Below are positions 1 through 14,400 of a stretch of 64,000 nt of DNA, in pieces. The notes under the pieces are model-generated. The model did no database searches. It was not told the origin of the DNA and saw only the letters and a program-made list of their open reading frames with translations. The stretch is from Eutreptiella sp. 'Long Island Sound 2002' (Eukaryota; Euglenozoa; Euglenophyceae; Eutreptiales; Eutreptiaceae). The translations under genes were made by a program, and so were the position numbers. The stretch is taken from contig OZ038380.1 in assembly GCA_964036045.1 (NCBI GenBank), forward strand, positions 11,699,713 through 11,763,712, read 5' to 3'. Within the stretch, counting starts at the first letter, position 1. Every line of letters starts with the position of its first letter.

Positions 1-86
1 ACCAGGCTGTCCAGCATTTGCGAGCGCAGCTGTTCACGCACCTCGTGCTTGATAGTGTTTTTATCCCCGTATAGGAGGAGGGGTTC
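1..86 (-). CDS. Partial internal exon, unrecognised protein, runs off left edge
   Basis: Read on the minus strand, an AG acceptor (complement of 87-88) is followed by an open frame starting GAA at 86. It runs 28 codons to the window edge. It begins EPLLLYGDKNTIKHEV and ends RSQMLDSL, a charged, helix-prone composition unlike the satellite translations next door. The segment is too short to name a family and I do not recognise it. The upstream part of the gene would lie at higher coordinates, beyond or inside the satellite block, so either the gene has a very long repeat-filled intron or an exon lies hidden further right. The acceptor's pyrimidine tract is weak. The coding call rests on composition and the uninterrupted frame. 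Confidence 0.5.
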
Positions 87-461
87 CTGGCGCCCAGGCA
101 CTTTCCATCCCCACCATCCCTGCGTAGCGACCCACAGCTATGTGTATAAAGTCTGATGTCTGATGTCTGATAAGGGATGTTGTGTGTGCGGTCTGTCCAA
201 GAAGATGTCTGATATTCTTATCTATTGGAGGTGGGACTAGGGGTCTAATGCCCAGAGGAAATTGGGAGAAACTATGCCTAAATCTAAATCAACCCCCCCC
301 CCAAATGAAAAAAACAAAAAGGGAGGACACAATTGAAAAATCATTGGCGAACCACCTTGGACAATCAGAAACACGGCAGTACAAAAGTAAAAAAGACTTT
401 GAACACCAAAATGGGAAAATGGGGAAAATGTGTGAGCAAGGAAAGTGGCAAACAAAAAGGT
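87..461. other. Non-coding flank of the satellite block
   Basis: This stretch is unique to low-complexity DNA between the left exon and the first satellite. It contains three overlapping copies of the octamer GATGTCTG near 152-172 and another near 204, plus a copy of CAGCTATGTGTATA at about 136-149. The same two motifs recur at 19,986-20,035 on the far side of the satellites. From about 290 the sequence is A-rich with a C run. I see no gene in it. Confidence 0.5.
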
Positions 462-2477
462 GCCCATAGGCCCCCATAGGCCCCCATGGGCCCCCAAAGG
501 TGCCCATAGGTCCCCAAAGGTGCCAAAAGGTCCCCATAGGCCCCCATAGGCCCCCATAGGCCCCCAAAGGTGCCCATGGGTCCCCAGAGGTGCCCATAGG
601 TCCCCAAAGGTCCCCCTAGATGCCAATGAGTCCCCATCGGCCCCCAGAGGTCCCCATAGGTCCCCAAAGGTGCCCATAGGTCCGCATAGGTCCCCACAGG
701 CCCCCATAGGCCTCCACAAGCCCCCATAGGTCCCCATAGGTCCCCATAGGCCCCCATAGGCCCCAATAGGCCCCCATAGACCCCCAAAGGTGCCCATAGG
801 CCCCCATAGGCCCCAATAGGTCCCCATAGACCCCCAAAGGTCCCCATAGGCCCCCATAGGTCCCCATAGGCCCCCATAGGCCCCCATAGACCCCCATAGG
901 CCCCCATAGGTCCCCATAGGCCCCCATAGGTCCCCATAGGTCCCCAAAGGTCCCCACGTGCCCCCATAGGCCCCCATAGGCCCCCAAAGGTCCCCATAGG
1001 CCCCCATAGAGCCCCATAGGCCCCCATAGAGCCCCATAGGCCCCTATAGGCCCCCAAAGGTCCCCATAGGCCCCCAAAGGTCCCCATAGGCCCCCAAAGG
1101 TCCCCATAGGCCCCCATAGGTCCCCATAGGCCCCCATTGGCCCCCATAGGTCCCCAGAGGTCCCCAAAAGTGCCAATAGGCCCCCATAGGTCCCCATAGA
1201 CCCCGATAGGCCACCATAGGTCCCCATAGACCCCCATAGGCCCCTATAGGTCCCCATAGGCCCCCATAGGTCCCCATAGGCCCCCATAGGTCCGCATAGG
1301 TCCCCATAGGTCCCCACGTGCCCCCATAGGCCCCCATAGCCCCCCCAAAGGTCCCCATAGGCCCCCATAGGCCCCCATAGGCCCCCAAAGGTCCCCATAG
1401 GCCCCCATAGAGCCCCATAGGCCCCCATAGAGCCCCATAGGCCCCTATAGGCCCCCAAAGGTCCCCATAGGCCCCCAAAGGTCCCCATAGGCCCCCAAAG
1501 GTCCCCATAGGCCCCCATAGGTCCCCATAGGCCCCCATTGGCCCCCATAGGTCCCCAGAGGTCCCCAAAAGTGCCAATAGGCCCCCATAGGTCCCCATAG
1601 ACCCCGATAGGCCACCATAGGTCCCCATAGACCCCCATAGGCCCCTATAGGTCCCCATAGGCCCCCATAGGTCCCCATAGGCCCCCATAGGTCCGCATAG
1701 GTCCCCATAGGTCCCCACGTGCCCCCATAGGCCCCCATAGCCCCCCAAAGGTCCCCATAGGCCCCCATAGAGCCCCATAGGCCCCCATAGGCCCCCATAG
1801 GCCCCCATAGGCCCCCAAAGGTCCCCATAGGCCCCCAAAGGTCCCCATAGGCCCCCAAAGGTCCCCATAGGCCCCCATAGGCCCCCAAAGGTCCCCATAG
1901 GCCCCCAAAGGTCCCCATAGGCCCCCAAAGGTCCCCGTAGGCCCCTATAAGTCCCCATAGGCCCCCATAGGCCCCCATAGGCCCCCCTTGGCCCCCATAG
2001 GTCCCCATAGGTGCCAATAGGCCCCCATAGGTCCCCATAGGAACCCATAGGTCCCCATTGGCCCCCAAAGGTCCCCATAGGCCCCCATAGGCCCCCAAAG
2101 GTCCCCATAGGCCCCCATAGGCCCCCGAAGGTCCCCATAGGCCCCCAAAGGTCCCCATAGGCCCCTATAAGTCCCCATAGGCCCCCATAGGCCCCCATAG
2201 GGCCCCCTTGGCCCCCATAGGTCCCCATAGGTGCCAATGGGCCCCCATAGGCCCCCATAGGCCCCCAAAGGTCCCCATAGGCCCCCAAACGTCCCCATAG
2301 GCCCCCAAAGGTCCCCATAGGCCCCCATACGCCCCCATAGGCCCCCATAGGTCCCCATAGGCCCCCATAGGTCCCCATAGGCACCCAAAGGTCCCCATTG
2401 GCCCCCATAGGTCCCCATAGGCCCCCATAGGCCCCCATGGGCCACCATAGGTCCCCAAGGTGCCAATAGGCCCCCAA
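462..2477. repeat. 10-bp satellite (CCCCATAGGC type)
   Basis: About 200 tandem copies of a decamer occur, mostly CCCCCATAGG, TCCCCATAGG and CCCCCAAAGG, with minor TGCCCATAGG forms. Since 10 is not a multiple of 3, three units make 30 nt or 10 codons, and every minus-strand frame reads the same repeating peptide (GPMGAYGDLW). No stop arises in any of them, which explains minus-strand frames of up to 499 codons. A block near 1,021-1,345 recurs at 1,422-1,746 with a 401-bp offset. The offset is one base more than 40 units because of an extra C in a C run. The last decamer runs directly into the 52-bp satellite at 2,477/2,478. I infer no protein product. Confidence 0.95.
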
Positions 2478-5400
2478 AGGGGTTCCGTCAAATATTTGGG
2501 GGGTGTACAGCCCCCTAATATTTGACGGATGGGGTTCCGTCAAATATTTGGGGGGTGTACAGCCCCCAAATATTTCACGGAAGGGGTTCCGTCAAACATT
2601 TGGGGGGTGTACAGCCCCCAAATATTTGACGGATGGGGTTCCGTCAAATATTTGGGGGGTGTACAGCCCCCGAATATTTGACGGAAGGGGTTCCGTCAAA
2701 TATTTGGTGGGTGTACAGCCCCCAAATATTTGACGGAAGGGGTTGGGTCAAATTTTTGGGGGGTGTACAGCCCCCAAATATTTGACGGAAGGGGTTCCGT
2801 CAAATATTTGGGGGGTGTACAGCCCCCAAATATTTGACGGAAGGGGTTGGGTCAAATTTTTGGGGGGTGTACAGCCCCCAAATATTTGACGCAAGGGGTT
2901 CCGTCAAATATTTGGTGGGTGTACAGCCCCCAAATATTTGACGGAAGGGGTTGGGTCAAATTTTTGGGGGGTGTACAGCCCCCAAATATTTGACGCAAGG
3001 GGTTCCGTCAAATATTTGGTGGGTCTACAGCCCCCAAATATTTGACGGAAGGGGTTCCGTCAAATATTTCGGGGGTGTACAGCCCCCAAATATTTGACGC
3101 AAGGGGTTCCGTCAAACATTTGGTGGGTGTACAGCCCCCAAATATTTGACGGAACCCCTTCCGTCAAATATTTGGGGGCTGTACACCCACCAAATATTTG
3201 ACGGAAGGGGTTCCGTCAAATATTTGGGGGGTGTACAGCCCCCAAATATTTGACGGATGGCGTTCCGTCAAACATTTGGGGGGTGTACAGCCCCCAAATA
3301 TTTGACGGAACCCCTTCCGTCAAATATTTGGGGGCTGTACACCCACCAAATATTTGACGGAAGGGGTTCCGTCAAATTTTTGGGGGGTGTACAGCCCCCA
3401 AATATTTGACGCAAGGGGTTCCGTCAAACATTTGGTGGGTGTACAGCCCCCAAATATTTGACGGAACCCCTTCCGTCAAATATTTGGGGGCTGTACACCC
3501 ACCAAATATTTGACGGAAGGGGTTCCGTCAAATATTTGGGGGGTGTACAGCCCCCAAATATTTGACGGATGGCGTTCCGTCAAATATTTGTGGGGTGTAC
3601 AGCCCCCAAATATTTGACGGAAGGGGTTCCGTCAAATATTTGGGGGGTGTACAGCCCCCAAATATTTGACGGATGGCGTTCCGTCAAATATTTGGGGGGT
3701 CTAGAGCCCCAAAATATTTGACGGAACCCCTTCTGTCAAATGTTTGGGGGGTGTACAGCCCCCAAATATTTGAAGCAAGGGGTTCCGTCAAATATTTGGG
3801 GGGTGTACAGCCCCAAAATATTTCACGGATGGGGTTCCGTCAAATATTTGGGGGGTGTACAGCCCCCAAATATTTGACGGATGGCGTTCCGTCAAATATT
3901 TGGAGGGTGTACAGCCCCCAAATATTTGACGGATGGCGTTCCGTCAAATATTTGGGGGGTCTAGAGCCCCAAAATATTTGACGGAACCCCTTCTGTCAAA
4001 TATTTGGGGGTGTACAGCCCCCAAATATTTGACGCAAGGGGTTCCGTCAAATATTTGGGGGGTGTACAGCCCCAAAATATTTCACGGATGGGGTTCCGTC
4101 AAATATTTGGGGGGTGTACAGCCCCCAAATATTTGACGGATGGCGTTCCGTCAAATATTTGGGGGGTGTACAGCCCCCAAATATTTCACGGAAGGGGTTC
4201 CGTCAAATATTTGGGGGGTGTACAGCCCCAAAATATTTGACGGAAGGCGTTCCGTCAAATATTTGTGGGGTGTACAGCCCCCAAATATTTGACGGAAGGG
4301 GTTCCTTCAAATATTTGGGGGGTGTACAGCCCCCAAATATTTGACGGATGGCGTTCCGTCAAATATTTGGGGGGTGTACAGCCCCCAAATATTTGACGCA
4401 AGGGGTTCCGTCAAATATTTGGGGGGTGTACAGCCCCAAAATATTTCACGGATGGGGTTCCGTCAAATATTTGGGGGGTGTACAGCCCCCAAATATTTGA
4501 CGGATGGCGTTCCGTCAAATATTTGGGGGGTCTAGAGCCCCAAAATATTTGACGGAACCCCTTCTGTCAAATATTTGGGGGGTGTACAGCCCCCAGATAT
4601 TTGACGCAAGGGGTTCCGTCAAATATTTGGGGGGTGTACAGCCCCAAAATATTTCACGGATGGGGTTCCGTCAAATATTTGGGGGGTGTACAGCCCCCTA
4701 ATATTTGACGGATGGCGTTCCGTCAAATATTTGGGGGGTGTACAGCCCCCAAATATTTGACGGATGGCGTTCCGTCAAATATTTGGGGGGTCTAGAGCCC
4801 CAAAATATTTGACGGAACCCCTTCTGTCAAATATTTGGGGGGTGTACAGCCCCCAGATATTTGACGCAAGGGGTTCCGTCAAATATTTGGGGGGTGTACA
4901 GCCCCAAAATATCTCACGGATGGGGTTCCGTCAAATATTTGGGGGGTGTACAGCCCCCTAATATTTGACGGAAGGGGTTCCGTCAAATATTTGTGGGGTG
5001 TACAGCCCCCAAACATTTGACGGAAGGGGTTCCGTCAAATATTTGGGGGGTGTACAGCCCCCAAATATTTGACGGAAGGGGTTCCGTCAAATATTTGGGG
5101 GGTGTACAGCCCCCAAATATTTGACGGATGGCGTTCCGTCAAATATTTGTGGGGTGTACAGCCCCCAAATATTTGACAGAAGGGGTTCCGTCAAATATTT
5201 GGGGGGTGTACAGCCCCCAAATATTTGACGGATGGCGTTCCGTCAAATATTTGGGGGGTCTAGAGCCCCAAAATATTTGACGGAACCCCTTCTGTCAAAT
5301 ATTTGGGGGGTGTACAGCCCCCAAATATTTGACGCAAGGGGTTCCGCAAAATATTTGGGGGGTGTACAGCCCCAAAATATTTCACGGATGGGGTTCCGTC

Positions 5401-8400
5401 AAATATTTGGGGGGTGTACAGCCCCTAAATATTTGACGGATGGGATTCCGTCAAATATTTGGGGGCTGTGCAGCCCCCAAATATTTGACGGATGGCGTTC
5501 CGTCAAATATTTGGGGGGTGTACAGCCCCCAAATATTTGACGGATGGCGTTCCGTCAAATATTTGGGGGGTCTAGAGCCCCAAAATATTTGACGGAACCC
5601 CTTCCGTGAAATATTTGGGGGGTGTACAGCCCCCAAATATTTGACGCAAGGGGTTCCGTCAAATATTTGGGGGGTGTACAGCCCCAAAATATTTCACGGA
5701 TGGGGTTCCGTCAAATATTTGGGGGCTGTACACCCCACAAATATTTGACGGATGGCGTTCCGTCAAATATTTGGGGGGTGTACAGCCCCAAAATATTTCA
5801 CGGATGGGGTTCCGTCAAATATTTGGGGGGTGTACAGCCCCCAAATATTTGACGCAAGGGGTTCCGTCAAATATTTGGGGGGTGTACAGCCCCCAAATAT
5901 TTGACGGATGGCGTTCCGTCAAATATTTGGGGGGTCTAGAGCCCCAAAATATTTGACGGAACCCCTTCCGTCAAATATTTGGGGGGTGTACAGCCCCCAA
6001 ATATTTGACGCAAGGGGTTCCGTCAAATATTTGGGGGGTGTACAGCCCCAAAATATTTCACGGATGGGGTTCCGTCAAATATTTGGGGGGTGTACAGCCC
6101 CCAAATATTTGACGGATGGCGTTCCGTCAAATATTTGGGGGGTGTACAGCCCCCAAATATTTGACGGAAGGGGTTCCGTCAAATATTTGGGGGTCGTATA
6201 GCCCCCAAATATTTGACGCAAGGGGTTCCGTCAAATATTTGGGGGGTGTACAGCCCCCAAATATTTTACGGATGGCGTTCCGTCAAATATTTGGGGGGTC
6301 TAGAGCCCCAAAATATTTGACGGAACCCCTTCTGTCAAATATTTGGGGGGTGTACAGCCCCCAAATATTTCACGGAAGGGGTTCCGTCAAATATTTGGGG
6401 GGTGTACAGCCCCAAAATATTTCACGGATGGGGTTCCGTCAAATATTTGGGGGGTGTACAGCCCCCAAATATTTGACGCAAGGGGTTCCGTCAAATATTT
6501 GGGGGGTGTACAGCCCCCAAATATTTGACGGAAGGCGTTCCGTCAAATATTTGTGGGGTGTACAGCCCCCAAATATTTGACGTAAGGGGTTCCGTCAAAT
6601 ATTTGGGGGTCGTACAGCCCCCAAATATTTGACGCAAGGGGTTCCGTCAAATATTTGGGGGGTGTACAGCCCCCAAATATTTGACGGATGGCGTTCCGTC
6701 AAATATTTGGGGGGACTAGAGCCCCAAAATATTTGACGGAACCCCTTCTGTCAAATATTTGGGGGGTGTACAGCCCCCAAATATTTGACGCAAGGGGTTC
6801 CGTCAAATATTTGGGGGGTGTACAGCCCCAAAATATTTCACGGATGGGGTTCCGTCAAATATTTGGGGGGTGTACAGCCCCCAAATATTTGACGCAAGGG
6901 GTTCCGTCAAATATTTGGGGGGTGTACAGCCCCAAAATATTTCACGGATGGGGTTCCGTCAAATATTTGGGGGGTGTACAGCCCCCTAATATTTGACGGA
7001 TGGCGTTCCGTCAAATATTTGGGGGGTGTACAGCCCCCAAATATTTCACGGAAGGGGTTCCGTCAAATATTTGGGGGGTGTACAGCCCCCAAATATTTGA
7101 CGGAAGGGGTTCCGTCAAATATTTGTGGGGTGTACAGCCCCCAAATATTTGACGGATGCCGTTCCGTCAAATATTTGGGGGGTGTACAGCCCCCAAATAT
7201 TTGACGGATGGCGTTCCGTCAAATATTTGTGGGGTGTACAGCCCCCAAATATTTGATGGAAGGGGTTCCGTCAAATATTTGGGGGGTGTACAGCCCCCAA
7301 ATATTTGACGGATGGCGTTCCGTCAAATATTTGTGGGGTGTACAGCCCCCAAATATTTGACGGAAGGCGTTCCGTCAAATATTTGTGGGGTGTACAGCCC
7401 CCAAATATTTGACGGAAGGGGTTCCGTCAAATATTTGGGGGGTGTACAGCCCCCAAATATTTGACGGATGGCGTTCCGTCAAATATTTGGGGGGTTGACA
7501 GCCCCCAAATATTTGATGGAAGGGGTTCCGTCAAATATTTGGGGGGTGTACAGCCCCCAAATATTTGACGGATGGCGTTCCGTCAAATATTTGGGGGGTC
7601 TAGAGCCCCAAAATATTTGACGGAACCCCTTTTGTCAAATATTTGGGGGGTGTACAGCCCCAAAATATTTCACGGATGGGGTTCCGTCAAATATTTGGGG
7701 GGTGTACAGCCCCCAAATATTTGACGGATGGCGTTCCGTCAAATATTTGGGGGGTGTACAGCCCCAAAATATTTCACGGATGGGGTTCCGTCAAATATTT
7801 GGGGGGTGTACAGCCCCCAAATATTTGACGGATGGCGTTCCGTCAAATATTTGGGGGGTGTACAGCCCCCAAATATTTGACGGATGGCGTTCCGTCAAAT
7901 ATTTGGGGGGTCTAGAGCCCCAAAATATTTGACGGAACCCCTTTTGTCAAATATTTGGGGGGTGTACAGCCCCAAAATATTTCACGGATGGGGTTCCGTC
8001 AAATATTTGGGGGGTGTACAGCCCCCAAATATTTGACGGATGGCGTTCCGTCAAATATTTGGGGGGTGTACAGCCCCAAAATATTTCACGGATGGGGTTC
8101 CGTCAAATATTTGGGGGGTGTACAGCCCCCAAATATTTGACGGATGGCGTTCCGTCAAATATTTGGGGGGTGTACAGCCCCCAAATATTTGACGGATGGC
8201 GTTCCGTCAAATATTTGGGGGGTCTAGAGCCCCGAAATATTTGACGGAACCCCTTCCGTCAAATTTTTGCGGGGTGTACAGCCCCCAAATATTTGACGCA
8301 AGGGGTTCCGTCAAATATTTGGGGGGTGTACAGCCCCAAAATATTTCACGGATGGGGTTCCGTCAAATATTTGGGGGGTGTACAGCCCCCAAATATTTGA

Positions 8401-11400
8401 CGGATGGCGCTCCGTCAAATATTTGGGGGGTGTACAGCCCCCAAATATTTCACGGAAGGGGTTCCGTCAAATATTTGGGGGGTGTACAGCCCCCAAATAT
8501 TTGACGGATGGCGTTCCGTCAAATATTTGGGGGGTTGACAGCCCCCAAATATTTGACGGAAGGAGTTCCGTCAAATATTTGGGGGGTGTACAGCCCCCAA
8601 ATATTTGACGGATGGCGTTCCGTCAAATATTTGGGGGGTCTAGAGCCCCCAAATATTTGACGGAACCCCTTCTGTCAAATATTTGGGGGGTGTACAGCCC
8701 CCAAATATTTGACGCAAGGGGTTCCGTCAAATATTTGGGGGGTGTACAGCCCCAAAATATTTCACGGATGGGGTTCCGTCAAATATTTGGGGGGTGTACA
8801 GCCCCCAAATATTTGACGGATGGCGTTCCGTCAAATATTTGGGGGGTGTACAGCCCCAAAATATTTGACGGATGGGGTTCCGTCAAATATTTGGGGGGTG
8901 TACAGCCCCCAAATATTTGACGGATGGCGTTCCGTCAAATATTTGGGGGGTGTACAGCCCCCAAATATTTGACGGATGGCGTTCCGTCAAATATTTGGGG
9001 GGTCTAGAGCCCCAAAATATTTGACGCAAGGGGTTACGTCAAATATTTGGGGGGTGTACAGCCCCAAAATATTTCACGGATGGCGTTCCGTCAAATATTT
9101 GGGGGGTGTACAGCCCCCAAATATTTGACGGATGGCGTTCCGTCAAATATTTGGGGGGTGTACAGCCCCCAAATATTTCACGGAAGGGGTTCCGTCAAAT
9201 ATTTGGGGGGTGTACAGCCCCCAAATATTTGACGGAAGGCGTTCCGTCAAATATTTGTGGGGTGTACAGCCCCCAAATATTTGACGGAAGGCGTTCCGTC
9301 AAATATTTGTGGGGTGTACAGCCCCCAAATATTTGACGGAAGGGGTTCCGTCAAATATTTGGGGGGTGTACAGCCCCCAAATATTTGACGGATGGCGTTC
9401 CGTCAAATATTTGGGGGGTTGACAGCCCCCAAATATTTGACGGAAGGAGTTCCGTCAAATATTTGGGGGGTGTACAGCCCCCAAATATTTGACGGATGGC
9501 GTTCCGTCAAATATTTGTGGGGTGTACAGCCCCCAAATATTTGATGGAAGGGGTTCCGTCAAATATTTGGGGGGTGTACAGCCCCCAAATATTTGACGGA
9601 TGGCGTTCCGTCAAATATTTGGGGGGTCTGGAGCCCCAAAATATTTGACGGAACCCCTTCTGTCAAATATTTGGGGGGTGTACAGCCCCCAAATATTTGA
9701 CGCAAGGGGTTCCGTCAAATATTTGGGGGGTGTACAGCCCCAAAATATTTCACGGATGGGGTGCCGTCAAATATTTGGGGGGTGTACAGCCCCCAAATAT
9801 TTGACGGATGGCGTTCCGTCAAATATTTGGGGGGTGTACAGCCCCAAAATATTTCACGGATGGGGTTCCGTCAAATATTTGGGGGGTGTACAGCCCCCAA
9901 ATATTTGACGGATGGCGTTCCGTCAAATATTTGGGGGGTGTACAGCCCCCAAATATTTGACGGATGGCGTTCCGTCAAATATTTGGGGGGTCTAGAGCCC
10001 CGAAATATTTGACGGAACCCCTTCCGTCAAATATTTGCGGGGTGTAGAGCCCCCAAATATTTGACGCAAGGGGTTCCGTCAAATATTTGGGGGGTGTACA
10101 GCCCCAAAAAATTTCACGGATGGGGTTCCGTCAAATATTTGGGGGGTGTACAGCCCCCAAATATTTGACGGATGGCGTTCCGTCAAATATTTGGGGGGTG
10201 TACAGCCCCCAAATATTTCACGGAAGGGGTTCCGTCAAATATTTGGGGGGTGTACAGCCCCCAAATATTTGACGGAAGGCGTTCCGTCAAATATTTGTGG
10301 GGTGTACAGCCCCCAAATTTTTGACGGAAGGGGTTCCGTCAAATATTTGGGGGGTGTACAGCCCCCAAATATTTGACGGATGGCGTTCCGTCAAATATTT
10401 GGGGGGTTGACAGCCCCCAAATATTTGACGGAAGGAGTTCCGTCAAATATTTGGGGGGTGTACAGCCCCCAAATATTTGACGGATGGCGTTCCGTCAAAT
10501 ATTTGGGGGGTCTAGAGCCCCAAAATATTTGACGGAACCCCTTCTGTCAAATATTTGGGGGGTGTACAGCCCCCAAATATTTGACGCAAGGGGTTCCGTC
10601 AAATATTTGGGGGGTGTACAGCCCAAAAATATTTCACGGATGGGGTTCCGTCAAATATTTGGGGGGTGTACAGCCCCCAAATATTTGACGGATGGCGTTC
10701 CGTCAAATATTTGGGGGGTGTACAGCCCCAAAATATTTGACGGATGGGGTTCCGTCAAATATTTGGGGGGTGTACAGCCCCCAAATATTTGACGGATGGC
10801 GTTCGGTCAAATATTTGGGGGGTGTACAGCCCCCAAATATTTGACGGATGGCGTTCCGTCAAATATTTGGGGGGTCTAGAGCCCCAAAATATTTGACGGA
10901 ACCCCTTCCGTCAAATATTTGCGGGGTGTACAGCCCCCAAATATTTGACGCAAGGGGTTACGTCAAATATTTGGGGGGTGTACAGCCCCAAAATATTTCA
11001 CGGATGGGGTTCCGTCAAATATTTGGGGGGTGTACAGCCCCCAAATATTTGACGGATGGCGTTCCGTCAAATATTTGGGGGGTGTACAGCCCCCAAATAT
11101 TTGACGGAAGGCGTTCCGTCAAATATTTGTGGGGTGTACAGCCCCCAAATATTTGACGGAAGGCGTTCCGTCAAATATTTGTGGGGTGTACAGCCCCCAA
11201 ATATTTGACGGAAGGGGTTCCGTCAAATATTTGCGGGGTGTACAGCCCCCAAATATTTGACGGATGGCGTTCCGTCAAATATTTGGGGGGTTGACAGCCC
11301 CCAAATATTTGACGGAAGGAGTTCCGTCAAATATTTGGGGGGTGTACAGCCCCCAAATATTTGACGGATGGCGTTCCGTCAAATATTTGGGGGGTGTACA

Positions 11401-14400
11401 GCCCCAAAATATTTCACGGATGGGGTTCCGTCAAATATTTGGGGGGTGTACAGCCCCCAAATATTTGACGGATGGCGTTCCGTCAAATATTTGGGGGGTG
11501 TACAGCCCCCAAATATTTGACGGATGGCGTTCCGTCAAATATTTGGGGGGTCTAGAGCCCCAAAATATTCGACGGAACCCCTTCTGTCAAATATTTGGGG
11601 GGTGTACAGCCCCCAAATATTTGACGCAAGGGGTTCCGTCAAATATTTGGGGGGTGTACAGCCCCAAAATATTTCACGGATGGGGTTCCGTCAAATATTT
11701 GGGGGGTGTACAGCCCCCAAATATTTGACGGATGGCGTTCCGTCAAATATTTGGGGGGTGTACAGCCCCCAAATATTTCACGGAAGGGGTTCCGTCAAAT
11801 ATTTGGGGGGTGTACAGCCCCCAAATATTTGACGGAAGGCGTTCCGTCAAATATTTGTGGGGTGTACAGCCCCCAAATATTTGACGGAAGGGGTTCCGTC
11901 AAATATTTGGGGGGTGTACAGCCCCCAAATATTTGACGGATGGCGTTCCGTCAAATATTTGGGGGGTGTACAGCCCCCAAATATTTGACGGAAGGGGTTC
12001 CGTCAAATATTTGGGGGGTGTACAGCCCCCAAATATTTGACGGAAGGCGTTCCGTCAAATATTTGTGGGGTGTACAGCCCCCAAATATTTGACGGAAGGG
12101 GTTCCGTCAAATATTTGGGGGGTGTACAGCCCCCAAATATTTGACGGATGGCGTTCCGTCAAATATTTGGGGGGTTGACAGCCCCCAAATATTTGACGGA
12201 AGGAGTTCTGTCAAATATTTGGGGGGTGTACAGCCCCCAAATATTTGACGGATGGCGTTCCGTCAAATATTTGGGGGGTGTACAGCCCCAAAATATTTCA
12301 CGGATGGGGTTCCGTCAAATATTTGGGGGGTGTACAGCCCCCAAATATTTGACGGATGACGTTCCGTCAAATATTTGGGGGGTGTACAGCCCCCAAATAT
12401 TTGACGGATGGCGTTCCGTCAAATATTTGGGGGGTCTAGAGCCCCAAAATATTTGACGGAACCCCTTCTGTCAAATATTTGGGGGGTGTACAGCCCCCAA
12501 ATATTTGACGCAAGGGGTTCCGTCAAATATTTGGGGGGTGTACAGCCCCAAAATATTTCACGGATGGGGTTCCGTCAAATATTTGGGGGGTGTACAGCCC
12601 CCAAATATTTGACGGATGGCGTTCCGTCAAATATTTGGGGGGTGTACAGCCCCCAAATATTTGACGGAAGGGGTTCCGTCAAATATTTGGGGGGTGTACA
12701 GCCCCCAAAAAATATTTGACGGATGGCGTTCCGTCAAATATTTGGGGGGTCTAGAGCCCCCAAATATTTGACAGAACCCCTTCTGTCAAATATTTGGGGG
12801 GTGTACAGCCCCCAAATATTTGACGCAAGGGGTTCCGTCAAATATTTGGGGGGTGTACAGCCCCAAAATATTTCACGGATGGGGTTCCGTCAAATATTTG
12901 GGGGGTGTACAGCCCCCAAATATCTGACGGATGGCGTTCCGTCAAATATTTGGGGGGTGTACAGCCCCCAAATATTTGACGGATGGCGTTCCGTCAAATA
13001 TTTGGGGGGTCTAGAGCCCCAAAATATTTGACGGAACCCCTTCTGTCAAATATTTGGGGGGTGTACAGCCCCCAAATATTTGACGCAAGGGGTTCCGTCA
13101 AATATTTGGGGGGTGTACAGCCCCAAAATATTTCACGGATGGGGTTCCGTCAAATATTTGGGGGGTGTACAGCCCCCAAATATTTGACGGATGGCGTTCC
13201 GTCAAATATTTGGGGGGTGTACAGCCCCCAAATATTTCACGGAAGGGGTTCCGTCAAATATTTGGGGGGTGTACAGCCCCCAAATATTTGACGGAAGGGG
13301 TTCCGTCAAATATTTGGGGGGTGTACAGCCCCCAAATATTTGACAGATGGCGTTCCGTCAAATATTTGGGGGGTCTAGAGCCCCAAAATATTTGACGGAA
13401 CCCCTTCTGTCAAATATTTGGGGGGTGTACAGCCCCCAAATATTTGACGGATGGCGTTCCGTCAAATATTTGGGGGGTGTACAGCCCCAAAATATTTCAC
13501 GGATGGGGTTCCGTCAAATATTTGGGGGGTGTACAGGTCCCAAATATTTGACGGATGGCGTTCCGTCAAATATTTGGGGGGTGTACAGCCCCAAAATATT
13601 TCACGGATGGGGTTCCGTCAAATATTTGGGGGGTGTACAGCCCCCAAATATTTGACGGATGGCGTTCCGTCAAATATTTGGGGGGTGTACAGCCCCCAAA
13701 TATTTGACGGATGGCGTTCCGTCAAATATTTGGGGGGTCTAGAGCCCCAAAATATTTGACGGAAGGCGTTCCGTCAAATATTTGGGGGGTGTACAGCCCC
13801 CAAATATTTGACGCAAGGGGTTCCGTCAAATATTTGGGGGGTGTACAGCCCCAAAATATTTCACGGATGGGGTTCCGTCAAATATTTGGGGGGTGTACAG
13901 CCCCCAAATATTTGACGGATGGCGTTCCGTCAAATATTTGGGGGGTGTACAGCCCCCAAATATTTCACGGAAGGGGTTCCGTCAAATATTTGGGGGGTGT
14001 ACAGCCCCCAAATATTTGGGGGAAGGCGTTCCGTCAAATATTTGTGGGGTGTACAGCCCCCAAATATTTGACGGAAGGGGTTCCGTCAAATATTTGGGGG
14101 GTGTACAGCCCCCAAATATTTGACGGATGGCGTTCCGTCAAATATTTGGGGGGTTGACAACCCACAAATATTTGACGGAAGGGGTTCCGTCAAATATTTG
14201 GGGGGTGTACAGCCCCCAAATATTTGACAGATGGCGTTCCGTCAAATATTTGGGGGGTGTACAGCCCCCAAATATTTGACGGAACCCCTTCTGTCAAATA
14301 TTTGGGGGGTGTACAGCCCCCAAATATTTGACGCAAGGGGTTCCGTCAAATATTTGGGGGGTGTACAGCCCCAAAATATTTCACGGATGGGGTTCCGTCA

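Noticed and set aside
237-2543. Long Gly/Trp/Tyr-rich proteins (up to 499 codons, minus strand)
   Set aside because: They are open in all three minus frames because the repeat period is 10 bp. Overlapping frames encode the same peptide, so the openness is arithmetic.
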